A DNA stretch of 9,133 nucleotides from an uncultured Prevotella sp. (lineage in GTDB: Bacteria; Bacteroidota; Bacteroidia; Bacteroidales; Bacteroidaceae), in the NCBI GenBank assembly GCA_905202125.1, contig CAJKQX010000086.1, forward strand, positions 1 to 9,133, read 5' to 3'. Below, piece by piece: positions 1-5,793 of this stretch. Each line of letters begins with the position of its first letter. Positions within the stretch are counted from its first letter, which is position 1. The position numbers and the translations under genes are program-made. A model generated the notes under the pieces. The model saw only the letters and a list, made by a program, of their open reading frames with translations. It did not search any database and was not told the DNA's origin.

Positions 1-20
1 CTCAATTCTATCACTATATC

Positions 21-52
21 TTTCCGCATTTCACTTTTTTGTAGTAACTTTG
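21..52 (+). promoter_or_regulatory. Bacteroidetes-type promoter of the GntR-family gene
   Basis: The -7 box TAACTTTG lies at 45-52 and matches TAnnTTTG exactly. A weak -33 candidate (TTTC, 21-24) sits 20 nt upstream. The box ends 20 nt before the ATG at 73, giving a leader of roughly 17 nt. The same octamer is used on the other strand in front of yceD. The box is seen; promoter function is inferred from the Bacteroidetes consensus. Confidence 0.65.
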
Positions 53-72
53 CATAATAATATTCAGAAACG

Positions 73-1050
73 ATGACACAGCACGAATCAAAATACAAAC
101 TGGTGGTCAATCATGTGATTGACGGCATCAACAACGGAGAGATAAGCAAGGGCGACCGTCTGCCGTCGATAAACGATTACCGACAGATGTTCAACCTCTC
201 CCGCGATACGGTCTTCGCAGGCATCAAGGAATTGAAGGCACGTGGCATCATATCGTCGGCACCGGGCGTAGGCTATTTTGTGGACAATGTGAGGTTCAAT
301 CTGCAGCACAACATATTCCTGCTGTTCAACGAGATGAATTCATTCAAACAGAAAATGTACAATGCTTTCGTAGCGGGACTTGACAAGGACGACCAGGTGG
401 ATCTGCAATTCCACAACTACAACCGACGGGTGTTTGAGACATTGCTGCGCGAGGCCAACGGCAAGTACACCACGTATGTGCTCATGCCCGGCAAGTTTCA
501 AGGACTGCGCCCGCTGCTGAACGAACTCAACGGACGGGTATTCCTCATCGACCATTATCATCCCGAGCTACGGGGACTGTACTCGGGCGTGGGACAGAAT
601 TTTGAGAACGACACGTACGAGGCGCTCGTATCGGGACTGCCACACCTGCGCAAATACAAACGCATATACATGATACAGAGCGAGGCGAAGGAGCCCTACG
701 AGAGATTTCTGGGACTGCAGAGATTTGCACAGGAAAACGGATTTGAATGCAAATACATGAACGGTTTCACAGGCAGACATATCAACATGGGCGACTTGTT
801 CCTGCTCGTGAACGACACCGACCTCGTGACCGTATTGAAACAGGCAGCCAAACAACACATGACGCCGGGACGCGAGTTTGGAATCATATCCTACAATGAC
901 ACTACACTGAAAGAGATTCTGGCTGGCGGCATCACCACCCTTTCCACGGATTTCAAGAAAATGGGGAAAACAATGGCATCGCTCCTCAAACGCAAGGAGG
1001 TGGTGAATGTGGACAATCCGTGGAGCTTGAAAATACGTGGGTCGATATAA
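73..1050 (+). CDS. GntR-family transcriptional regulator with LacI-like ligand-binding C-terminal domain
   Basis: A 325-residue cytoplasmic DNA-binding regulator. Residues about 8-72 form a GntR-type winged helix: the family signature is seen in GDRLPSINDYRQMF, then NLSRDTVFAGIKELKARG (recognition helix) and the wing GVGYFV. Residues about 78-325 do not look like the FadR or UbiC/HutC effector domains. They resemble the periplasmic-binding-protein fold of LacI regulators: EFGIISYND (268-276) followed by GITTLSTDFKKMGKTMASLL corresponds to the LacI-family stretch 'fgfDd...lTTv..d...mG..a...L'. This GntR-plus-LacI-sensor architecture is known in Bacteroidetes sugar regulators, for example the fucose regulator FucR of Bacteroides thetaiotaomicron. 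The ligand is probably a sugar or related metabolite, but no catabolic genes lie next to it here, so the target cannot be named. The start fits the promoter box 20 nt upstream. Targets may lie left of the window. Confidence 0.85.
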   Translation: MTQHESKYKLVVNHVIDGINNGEISKGDRLPSINDYRQMFNLSRDTVFAGIKELKARGIISSAPGVGYFVDNVRFNLQHNIFLLFNEMNSFKQKMYNAFVAGLDKDDQVDLQFHNYNRRVFETLLREANGKYTTYVLMPGKFQGLRPLLNELNGRVFLIDHYHPELRGLYSGVGQNFENDTYEALVSGLPHLRKYKRIYMIQSEAKEPYERFLGLQRFAQENGFECKYMNGFTGRHINMGDLFLLVNDTDLVTVLKQAAKQHMTPGREFGIISYNDTTLKEILAGGITTLSTDFKKMGKTMASLLKRKEVVNVDNPWSLKIRGSI

Positions 1051-1096
1051 GGTCTGGAGTAAAGATGCCGCAGGGCAACGCCACAACACCTTATAT
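1045..1096 (+). repeat. Inverted repeat overlapping the end of the GntR gene
   Basis: A 9-bp perfect inverted repeat (ATATAAGGT at 1045-1053, ACCTTATAT at 1088-1096) spans the stop codon. A small inner hairpin (TGCC/GGCA, 1066-1077) sits inside it. No U-run follows on the plus strand, so it is not a classical terminator. It may protect the 3' end of the mRNA, or the arms may simply be AT-rich chance matches. Confidence 0.35.
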
Positions 1097-1169
1097 AATA
1101 TATAGGACTCCGGAAAAAGGTTCGTCCAGAGATGAACCGAATATAATTGAAAATATTAACAAATCCATA

Positions 1170-1260
1170 TAGGGCCGCCACCTGTTGCGGCCGCAAGGGA
1201 GCCCGTACCAAAAGGCCGTACGACATGGATTGACTGCGGCCGCAACAGGTGGCGGCCCTA
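1170..1260. repeat. REP/BIME-like inverted repeat, two 26-bp arms
   Basis: The arms at 1170-1195 and 1235-1260 are perfect reverse complements over 26 bp, with a 39-nt spacer. Each arm begins (read inward) TAGGGCCGCCACCTGTTG and is also a local hairpin: in the left arm GGCCGC (1173-1178) pairs with GCGGCC (1187-1192) around an 8-nt loop. The spacer holds CGTAC/GTACG (1204-1208, 1218-1222), which could extend the structure. The element is much more GC-rich than the AT-rich flanks, which suggests insertion. A diverged third copy of the arm head occurs at 7716-7731. Two REP-like hairpins in inverted orientation resemble a BIME. The rest of 1051-1364 holds no gene, only this element, the repeat at the GntR stop and the fabH terminator. 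Confidence 0.8.
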
Positions 1261-1301
1261 CGGTTATCTACAAATTCCGTACAAACAATATATAAACACA
1301 G

Positions 1302-1342
1302 AAAAAGGCTGTGCCAAAAGAATCAATCTTGGCACAGCCTTT
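1302..1342 (-). terminator. Rho-independent terminator of the yceD-rpmF-fabH operon
   Basis: A 14-bp perfect stem (1304-1317 with 1329-1342) encloses an 11-nt loop; the stem contains GGCTGTGCCA. On the minus strand it is followed by a U-run (complement of AAAAA at 1302-1306), 22 nt beyond the fabH stop. On the plus strand the stem ends in TTTAAAA, so it may also stop weak read-through from the GntR side. Confidence 0.85.
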
Positions 1343-1364
1343 AAAATATGATATCCGATGAGTA

Positions 1365-2384
1365 TCAGTTTTTCGCAGATCCCTCGGCACCGTCGTAAGC
1401 CCACTTGTAGAATGAGGCGCCATGTACGAATCCGGCTCCGAAAGCGGTGAAAATGATATTGTCACCTTTCTTGAAATCTTTCTCAAAATCCCACAATGCG
1501 AGAGGAATGGTGGCAGCACTGGTATTGCCATAGCGCTGGATGTTGACCAACACCTTCTCCATCGGTATTCCGGCACGACGGGTGACAGCCTCGATGATGC
1601 GCATGTTGGCCTCGTGAGGCACCACCCATTTCACATCGTCGGCAGTGAGGTTGTTGTCTGCCATAATCTTGAGCACGTCGTCGCCCATATTGGTCACGGC
1701 ATAGCGGAACACCGTGCGACCCTCCTGATAGAGGTAGTGAAGACGGTTCTTCACCGTGAAATGGGATGCGGGACAAACCGAGCCGCCGGCCTTCATGTGA
1801 AGGAACGGCAGTCCCAAGCCGTCGGTACGGAAAAATGCATTCTGTACGCCGACATTCTCTTCTTCCGTAGCCTCGACAAGTACGGCTCCGGCTCCGTCGC
1901 CGAAGAGCACACAGGTGGCGCGGTCGCGGTAGTCGACAAGGGATGACATCTTGTCGGCACCAATCACAATCACCTTCTTGCAACGTCCGCTCTTGATCAT
2001 CGAAGCGGCCATATCGAGCGAATAAAGGAATCCGCAGCAGGCTGCCTCAAGGTCGAATGCGAAAGCGTTTTTCAGTCCCAACTTGCCCAGCACGATCGAA
2101 GCCGTGGAGGGGAACTTGTAGTCAGGGGTGGTGGTGGTGACAATGAGAGCATCAATAGTGTCGGGATCGACACCGGTCTTCTTGATGAGCTGTTTGGCAG
2201 CCTTGCGGGCCATGTAGCTCGTACCAAGTCCCTCCTCGGTGAGGATGTGACGCTCCTTGATACCAACACGAGCCATAATCCACTCGTCACTGGTATCGAC
2301 CATGCGCGACAGTTCCTCATTGTTGAGAACATAGTCGGGCACATAACCGCCAACGCCGGTGATTATCGCGTTAATTTTTCCCAT
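1365..2384 (-). CDS. fabH: 3-oxoacyl-[acyl-carrier-protein] synthase III (KAS III)
   Basis: FabH condenses acetyl-CoA (or another acyl-CoA primer) with malonyl-ACP, the initiating step of type II fatty-acid synthesis in the cytoplasm. The 339-residue length is normal for the family. The catalytic triad is complete: Cys116 in DLEAACCGF, His257 in VVPHEAN and Asn287 in RYGNTSAAT. Further thiolase-fold marks are TSDEWIMARVGIKERH (31-46), FGDGAGAVLV (161-170) and the C-terminal FTAFGAGFVHGAS. Cys117 directly after the nucleophile is a minor variation, since this position is usually a small residue such as Ala or Ser. It is the last gene of yceD-rpmF-fabH; its ATG lies 2 nt after the rpmF stop, which suggests translational coupling. 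plsX, which often sits between rpmF and fabH in other phyla, is absent, and a terminator follows directly. Confidence 0.97.
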   Translation of the reverse strand: MGKINAIITGVGGYVPDYVLNNEELSRMVDTSDEWIMARVGIKERHILTEEGLGTSYMARKAAKQLIKKTGVDPDTIDALIVTTTTPDYKFPSTASIVLGKLGLKNAFAFDLEAACCGFLYSLDMAASMIKSGRCKKVIVIGADKMSSLVDYRDRATCVLFGDGAGAVLVEATEEENVGVQNAFFRTDGLGLPFLHMKAGGSVCPASHFTVKNRLHYLYQEGRTVFRYAVTNMGDDVLKIMADNNLTADDVKWVVPHEANMRIIEAVTRRAGIPMEKVLVNIQRYGNTSAATIPLALWDFEKDFKKGDNIIFTAFGAGFVHGASFYKWAYDGAEGSAKN

Positions 2385-2386
2385 GC

Positions 2387-2572
2387 TTATTCAGCAACTT
2401 CCTTTTCGATAGCTACTTTGCCTCTGTAATAACCGCAGGTGGGGCATACTGTGTGGTAAACATAGTAAGCACCGCAGTTGGGACAAACTGCCAATGTGGG
2501 AGCTACTGCCTTATCGTGAGTTCTTCTCTTAAGTGTACGAGTCTTTGACTGTCTTCTTTTAGGATGTGCCAT
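2387..2572 (-). CDS. rpmF: 50S ribosomal protein L32
   Basis: A small basic protein of the large ribosomal subunit, 61 residues, typical for L32. The N-terminus MAHPKRRQSKTRTLKRR matches the conserved rRNA-binding tail. A zinc ribbon follows with four cysteines, Cys30-x2-Cys33 and Cys43-x2-Cys46 (CPNC, CPTC), so this is the zinc-binding (C+) form, not a zinc-independent C- paralogue. The acidic end (IEKEVAE) is common in Bacteroidetes versions. The gene starts 6 nt after the yceD stop and ends 2 nt before fabH, so all three genes should be on one mRNA. The yceD-rpmF pairing is conserved across bacteria. Confidence 0.97.
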   Translation of the reverse strand: MAHPKRRQSKTRTLKRRTHDKAVAPTLAVCPNCGAYYVYHTVCPTCGYYRGKVAIEKEVAE

Positions 2573-2578
2573 ATTGTT

Positions 2579-3115
2579 TTAATCTTTAATTATTGTTTTT
2601 AATTTTTCTAATTCTTTCCAACGCGGATCGATGTCGCCCGCTGTCTTGTCTTCAGCGTTGCGTGAGGCCGAGTGTTGCTCGAGCGCCTCCAACATCGCAG
2701 GGTTGCATCCACCCTCCGCATGTACGTGTCTGACGGGAATGGCGAGGGCTATGAATTCGTAGATGAACCATGCCACATCGAGAGTGCCCTCGGTCTCGGC
2801 CACCGTCACCACCTCATCGTCCTCGTCCGAGTATTCCTCACCGAACTTGACTGCAAGGCGGTTGTCCGTCTTTATGGGCTGCTCCATGTCGTCCAGACAG
2901 ATGTCGCACGGGACAATGACTGTGCCCTCGGTGTGGAAATCGAGCGTGAACACATCGCCTGTGCGCTGCACATTGAGATCAACGCGTACATCGCCGCCAC
3001 TGATTCCTGCCGCTTGGACAGCCTGGAAATAGCCGTCATGGATGTCGTATGAGAGAAGATTACTCCCCTCATGCAATCCTTTCAGGTCTATCTTAAAGTT
3101 GTCTAAACTACACAT
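2579..3115 (-). CDS. yceD: YceD/DUF177 family protein (23S rRNA accumulation protein)
   Basis: A 178-residue cytoplasmic protein of the DUF177 family, whose members are linked to accumulation or maturation of 23S rRNA; the biochemical activity is not established. Family marks: N-terminal FKIDLKGLHEG (7-17), the paired cysteines CDIC (70-73) followed by LDDMEQPI, the acidic stretch FGEEYSDEDDE (91-101), and LDVAWFIYEFIALAIPVRHVH (112-132) followed by GGCNPAM. The C-terminal DPRWKELEKLK (163-173) is also typical. The position directly before rpmF confirms the call. The start at 3115 is supported because the family's conserved N-terminal strand begins within ten residues. That leaves only 7 nt between the -7 promoter box and the ATG. 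Confidence 0.92.
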   Translation of the reverse strand: MCSLDNFKIDLKGLHEGSNLLSYDIHDGYFQAVQAAGISGGDVRVDLNVQRTGDVFTLDFHTEGTVIVPCDICLDDMEQPIKTDNRLAVKFGEEYSDEDDEVVTVAETEGTLDVAWFIYEFIALAIPVRHVHAEGGCNPAMLEALEQHSASRNAEDKTAGDIDPRWKELEKLKTIIKD

Positions 3116-3122
3116 CGGGCTG

Positions 3123-3155
3123 CAAAGTTACGAATATTTTCTGATATTGAGCAAT
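3123..3155 (-). promoter_or_regulatory. Promoter of yceD-rpmF-fabH, giving a near-leaderless mRNA
   Basis: On the minus strand TAACTTTG (3130-3123) is a perfect TAnnTTTG box, and ATTG (3155-3152) is a possible -33 element about 21 nt upstream. Only seven bases (CAGCCCG) separate the box from the ATG at 3115. With a start site a few bases after the box, the leader would be only about 4 nt, with no room for a ribosome-binding site. Confidence 0.7.
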
Positions 3156-3254
3156 TTATGGATATATTTTTTGCTCTTTTCGGATTCGTGTGTTCAGTCT
3201 TGTCGCAGGCTAATCAAGTATCAGCGATGAGGAGAGGACTCACATTATCTGATA

Positions 3255-4685
3255 TCAGTCCTCGTCCTTCACATCCTGGAAGAAATAGCTGCTGCCATCG
3301 AAACAATGGGTGCAGACCTTCTCTTTGGGCAGTCCGATGGCGGAGATGAGTGTCTCGATCTTGTTGAACTGGACACTGCTCAGTTCGAGACGGCGGCCTA
3401 TCTCCTCTACCATGCGCTTGTATTCGGGTGTGCCGGTGGTGGCGTATTTCTCCAGATTCTTGTTGGCGTCACCCTCGAAATCCTGTATGATACGGCGCGT
3501 GATGAGCTCGAGATCGCTCTTGGAGGCCGTAAACCCGATGAATGGGCAGCCATACACGAGCGGAGGACAGGAGATACGGGCGTGTACCTCTTTGGCGCCA
3601 TAGTCGTAGAAGGTGCGCACATTGTCACGCAACTGTGTGCCGCGCACGATGGAGTCGTCACAGAAGACCACTCGCTGGTCCTTGAGTATGGCGGGGTTGG
3701 GTATGAGTTTCATCTTGGCCACCAGACTGCGGCGGCTCTGATTGCCCGGAGTGAATGAGCGGGGCCATGTGGGGGTGTATTTCAACACGGCGCGCTTGTA
3801 GGGTATGTTGTGCCCTTCGGCATATCCCAAAGCTGTGCCCACACCCGAGTCGGGTACGCCGCACACGCAGTCGGCATCGGTATTGTCGTCCTTACCCATG
3901 GCCATACCGACCGTCTCGCGCACGTATTCGGTGTTGATGCCCTCATAGTCGCTGGCCGGAAAACCGTAGTAGACCCACAGGAACGAGCATATCTGGCAAC
4001 GGCTGAAAGGTTTTTTGAGCACCTCTATGCTGTCGGCGCGCAGGCGTACTATCTCGCCGGGACCGACGTCGCGCACACGTTTGAAATCGAGATTGGGCAG
4101 GGATGTGGTCTCGCTCGTAGCGGCATAGGCACCATCCTTGCAGCCTATGACGATGGGTGTGCGGCCGAGCGCGTCGCGGGCGGCGATGATGCCGTCCTCG
4201 GTGAGGATAAGCATGGAGCACGAGCCTTTCACCTTGCAATAAACGTTGTTGATTCCCGCCTCGAAGGTGTCGCCCATATTGATAAGCAGGGCCACAAGCT
4301 CGGTGGGATTGATATTGTTGGCACTCATCTCACTGAAATGCATACGCTGCTCAAGCAGTTCCCGGGCTATCTCGCGGATATTATTAATCTTGGCCACCGT
4401 CACCACGGCGTAGCGGCCTAAATGCGAGTTGACGAGGATGGGCTGCGGGTCGGTGTCGCTGATGACACCTATGCCAGAGTTGCCCTCAAACTTGTCAAGC
4501 TCGCCCTCAAAACGCGAGCGGAAATAGTCGCGCTCAAGACTGTGAATACTGCGTGTGAATCCTTTCTCCTTGTCGAATGTGACAAGTCCTGCTCTCTTAG
4601 TACCTAAATGCGAATTATAATCGGTGCCGTAAAACAAGTCGTTTACGCAATTTCTGACCGATATAGTTCCAAAAAAACCACCCAT
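3255..4685 (-). CDS. purF: Amidophosphoribosyltransferase-like protein (PurF paralogue lacking the N-terminal nucleophile)
   Basis: Family reaction: PRPP plus glutamine (or ammonia) gives 5-phosphoribosylamine, the first step of purine synthesis. The protein has 476 residues from ATG 4685. The frame is open to 4760, but the promoter box at 4716-4723 lies inside that extension, and the conserved N-terminus begins MGGFFG. Residues 1-225 are a class-II glutamine amidotransferase fold (SHLGTKRAG 25-33; SMLILTEDGIIAARDALGR 157-175; ATSETTSLP). Residues 230-476 are a phosphoribosyltransferase domain with the PRPP loop DDSIVRGT (343-350) and RSFTPGNQSRRSLV (309-322). Cys233, Cys380, Cys458 and Cys461 fit the Fe-S ligands of the Bacillus-type enzyme. 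Oddity: canonical enzymes expose Cys as residue 1 (MCGI/ECGV); here residue 2 is Gly and the nearest Cys is 13. The oxyanion-hole HNG is also replaced (VAKINN, 97-102). Glutamine hydrolysis is therefore unlikely; ammonia-dependent or regulatory activity is inferred. Single-gene unit. Confidence 0.88.
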   Translation of the reverse strand: MGGFFGTISVRNCVNDLFYGTDYNSHLGTKRAGLVTFDKEKGFTRSIHSLERDYFRSRFEGELDKFEGNSGIGVISDTDPQPILVNSHLGRYAVVTVAKINNIREIARELLEQRMHFSEMSANNINPTELVALLINMGDTFEAGINNVYCKVKGSCSMLILTEDGIIAARDALGRTPIVIGCKDGAYAATSETTSLPNLDFKRVRDVGPGEIVRLRADSIEVLKKPFSRCQICSFLWVYYGFPASDYEGINTEYVRETVGMAMGKDDNTDADCVCGVPDSGVGTALGYAEGHNIPYKRAVLKYTPTWPRSFTPGNQSRRSLVAKMKLIPNPAILKDQRVVFCDDSIVRGTQLRDNVRTFYDYGAKEVHARISCPPLVYGCPFIGFTASKSDLELITRRIIQDFEGDANKNLEKYATTGTPEYKRMVEEIGRRLELSSVQFNKIETLISAIGLPKEKVCTHCFDGSSYFFQDVKDED

Positions 4686-4715
4686 GACTTTCTTTATATG
4701 TATCGTTTGGAACTG

Positions 4716-4749
4716 CAAAATTAATGTATTTCCATGAGAATCCGACAAA
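4716..4749 (-). promoter_or_regulatory. Promoter of the PurF-like gene
   Basis: On the minus strand TAATTTTG (4723-4716) matches TAnnTTTG, with TTTG (4749-4746) 22 nt upstream as a plausible -33 element. The box lies 30 nt before the ATG at 4685. This argues against the in-frame ATG at 4760, which would lie upstream of the transcription start. Confidence 0.65.
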
Positions 4750-4765
4750 CATCCTGCCATTTTTT

Positions 4766-4809
4766 GAAAAAAGAAGCGTTCTCCCTTCGGATCAGAGGAA
4801 GGGAGAACG
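4766..4809 (-). terminator. Rho-independent terminator downstream of the VOC gene
   Basis: A 12-bp perfect stem (4777-4788 with 4798-4809, CGTTCTCCCTTC and its complement) encloses a 9-nt loop. On the minus strand a U-rich tail follows (complement of the A-rich 4767-4775). It ends transcripts from the gene at 4901-5287 and insulates the PurF-like promoter just below it. Between 4810 and 4900 I see no gene. Confidence 0.8.
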
Positions 4810-4900
4810 ACAGAGATTTGATACCTTTGTCAGTCAACTAACCAACGTAAGTTTATTTTAATTTCAGATTAGATATAATTGGATGCAAGATAAGTTGAGG

Positions 4901-5287
4901 TCATGCCGTTATTTCCACATAATTGCCTTCCGGGTCGGCGATTGCACATTCATAAAAGCCGTCGCCGGTGGTTCTCGGTTCGCTGAGAATGGTGTAGCCG
5001 TCGCTACGGAACTGTTCGGCGTATGCGTCCACCTGCTCATTACTGCCGACAGAGATGGAGAAATGTGCAAGTCCTTTGAGGTCGCCTCGGCTTTTGGGCG
5101 CGTCCTTGCCGGGAATGTTCATCAGTTCGATACCGGCGCCACCATCTGCAAAACGCAGGAAATAAGAGCTGAAATTCTTTTTCGGATTGTGGTACATTTC
5201 ACCGCAGGTCATGTCAAAATACCTGAGGTAAAAATCTCTGAGCAGTTCAAGGTCTTCCGCCCAGATTGCCAGATGATCTATCTTCAT
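4901..5287 (-). CDS. VOC (glyoxalase/bleomycin-resistance/dioxygenase) superfamily protein
   Basis: A 128-residue single-module cytoplasmic protein with the two beta-alpha-beta-beta-beta repeats of the vicinal-oxygen-chelate fold. The N-terminal half starts MKIDHLAIWAEDLELLRDFY and the second half starts near GLAHFSISVGS. The four expected metal ligands are in place: His5, Glu54 (GIELMN), His75 (LAHF) and Glu125 (NYVEITA). The signature DPEGNYVEI (118-126) ends the fold. Members include glyoxalase I, fosfomycin-resistance enzymes and uncharacterised small-molecule isomerases; the sequence alone does not decide the substrate. The length fits a stand-alone lyase-type member that works as a dimer. 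The ATG at 5287 begins right before the first strand. It lies 18 nt after the end of the broken small frame upstream, so the two may once have formed an operon. No clear promoter box is seen directly upstream. Confidence 0.88.
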   Translation of the reverse strand: MKIDHLAIWAEDLELLRDFYLRYFDMTCGEMYHNPKKNFSSYFLRFADGGAGIELMNIPGKDAPKSRGDLKGLAHFSISVGSNEQVDAYAEQFRSDGYTILSEPRTTGDGFYECAIADPEGNYVEITA

Positions 5288-5305
5288 GATTTCAATATTT
5301 AATTA

Positions 5306-5496
5306 TTATATTACTATTGTCCTGCCCAATACCTTGTCCATTTCCGCAACGGCATGACAACTGAAGGCATATTCCAAAGTGTGGGAAGGGGAGAATTTCC
5401 ACGTCTCGTCAATTCCTGCCGGACCTTTATCAAGATGAGGAACAAAGCCGTCAGAAGCACTCCGGCTGCCTCAAGGATTTTTATTTTCTTTATCAT
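5306..5496 (-). pseudogene. Small frameshifted gene or gene fragment upstream of the VOC gene
   Basis: Two overlapping frames each look half protein-like. The frame from ATG 5496 begins MIKKIKILEAAGVLLTALFL, a good membrane or signal segment, then degrades into a Trp/Pro-rich tail ending at 5314. The frame shifted by two (5470 to the stop at 5306) has no ATG but reads as ordinary protein: DGFVPHLDKGPAGIDETWKF, then SPSHTLEYAFSCHAVAEMDK, VLGRTIVI. The natural reconstruction is one gene that starts at 5496, shifts frame somewhere around 5470-5405 and ends 18 nt before the VOC start. The motif S-x-TLEYA(F) faintly recalls GH92 alpha-mannosidases, but the match is too short to name the family. 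Alternatives are a genuine 60-residue membrane peptide, or a relic of a longer gene. Confidence 0.4.
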
Positions 5497-5574
5497 TTCA
5501 ATAGTCCGTTAATATTTTGCTTAATCTAAGTGGCCCTGGCAATAGATAAAATGGAGCCTTTGAAAATTTTGTCA

Positions 5575-5776
5575 ATTAAACCCAAATCATTAGACCGACA
5601 ATGGGCAGGAATGATGGTTATCGTTTTGTATGTTCACGTGTTTTTGGCTTCTATTTGTCGTCTTGCTTCCCGTCTTGTCTCGCCATAGCCCGCTATGCCT
5701 TCGACAATACGGTCGCAATACAACAAATATAATCTCCAAAACTGCCATGAACTCTAATGACCGATTCGGGTTAAAT
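5575..5776. mobile_element. MITE-like non-coding element with imperfect terminal inverted repeats
   Basis: The ends are inverted copies: ATTAAACCCAAATCATTAGA at 5575-5594, against 5753-5776, whose complement reads ATTTAACCCGAATC, then GGTC, then ATTAGA. They match except for two substitutions and a 4-nt insertion. The 202-bp interior has no convincing reading frame. It holds a hairpin (TTGTC/GACAA at 5675-5679/5703-5707 enclosing CATAGC/GCTATG at 5684-5689/5692-5697) and a short direct repeat CGTCTTG (5659, 5671). The size, terminal repeats and lack of coding sequence fit a miniature inverted-repeat element or a structured intergenic repeat. No clear target-site duplication is visible. The flanks between 5497 and 5793 hold nothing else I can support. 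Confidence 0.5.
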
Positions 5777-5793
5777 CCGTGTTCGGCTTCAGC

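Noticed and set aside
1114..1138. Minus-strand hairpin GGTTC/GAACC followed by five U, like a second terminator after fabH.
   Set aside because: The stem is only 5 bp with a 10-nt loop, and a far stronger terminator lies upstream at 1302-1342.
1422..1946. Long plus-strand open frame (174 codons) opposite fabH.
   Set aside because: It is a shadow of the fabH coding strand: no domain, no promoter box, and fabH is fully conserved on the other strand.
3234..3263. 7-bp inverted repeat GAGGACT/AGTCCTC over the end of the PurF-like gene, possible terminator.
   Set aside because: The stem is short with a 16-nt loop and no U-run on either strand, and it overlaps the stop codon.
3810..4421. Plus-strand open frame of 203 codons opposite the PurF-like gene.
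   Set aside because: Antisense shadow with low-complexity composition, no recognisable motifs and no promoter.
4686..4760. 25-residue N-terminal extension of the PurF-like protein, as a possible propeptide that could expose a new N-terminal cysteine.
   Set aside because: The promoter box lies within it, and the residue that would be exposed after the conserved start is Gly, not Cys, so it does not restore a nucleophile.
4822..4829. TACCTTTG on the plus strand, a perfect match to the -7 consensus, possibly for a small RNA.
   Set aside because: No plus-strand gene follows and no -33 element precedes it. It lies between a minus-strand gene and its terminator, so a chance match is likelier.
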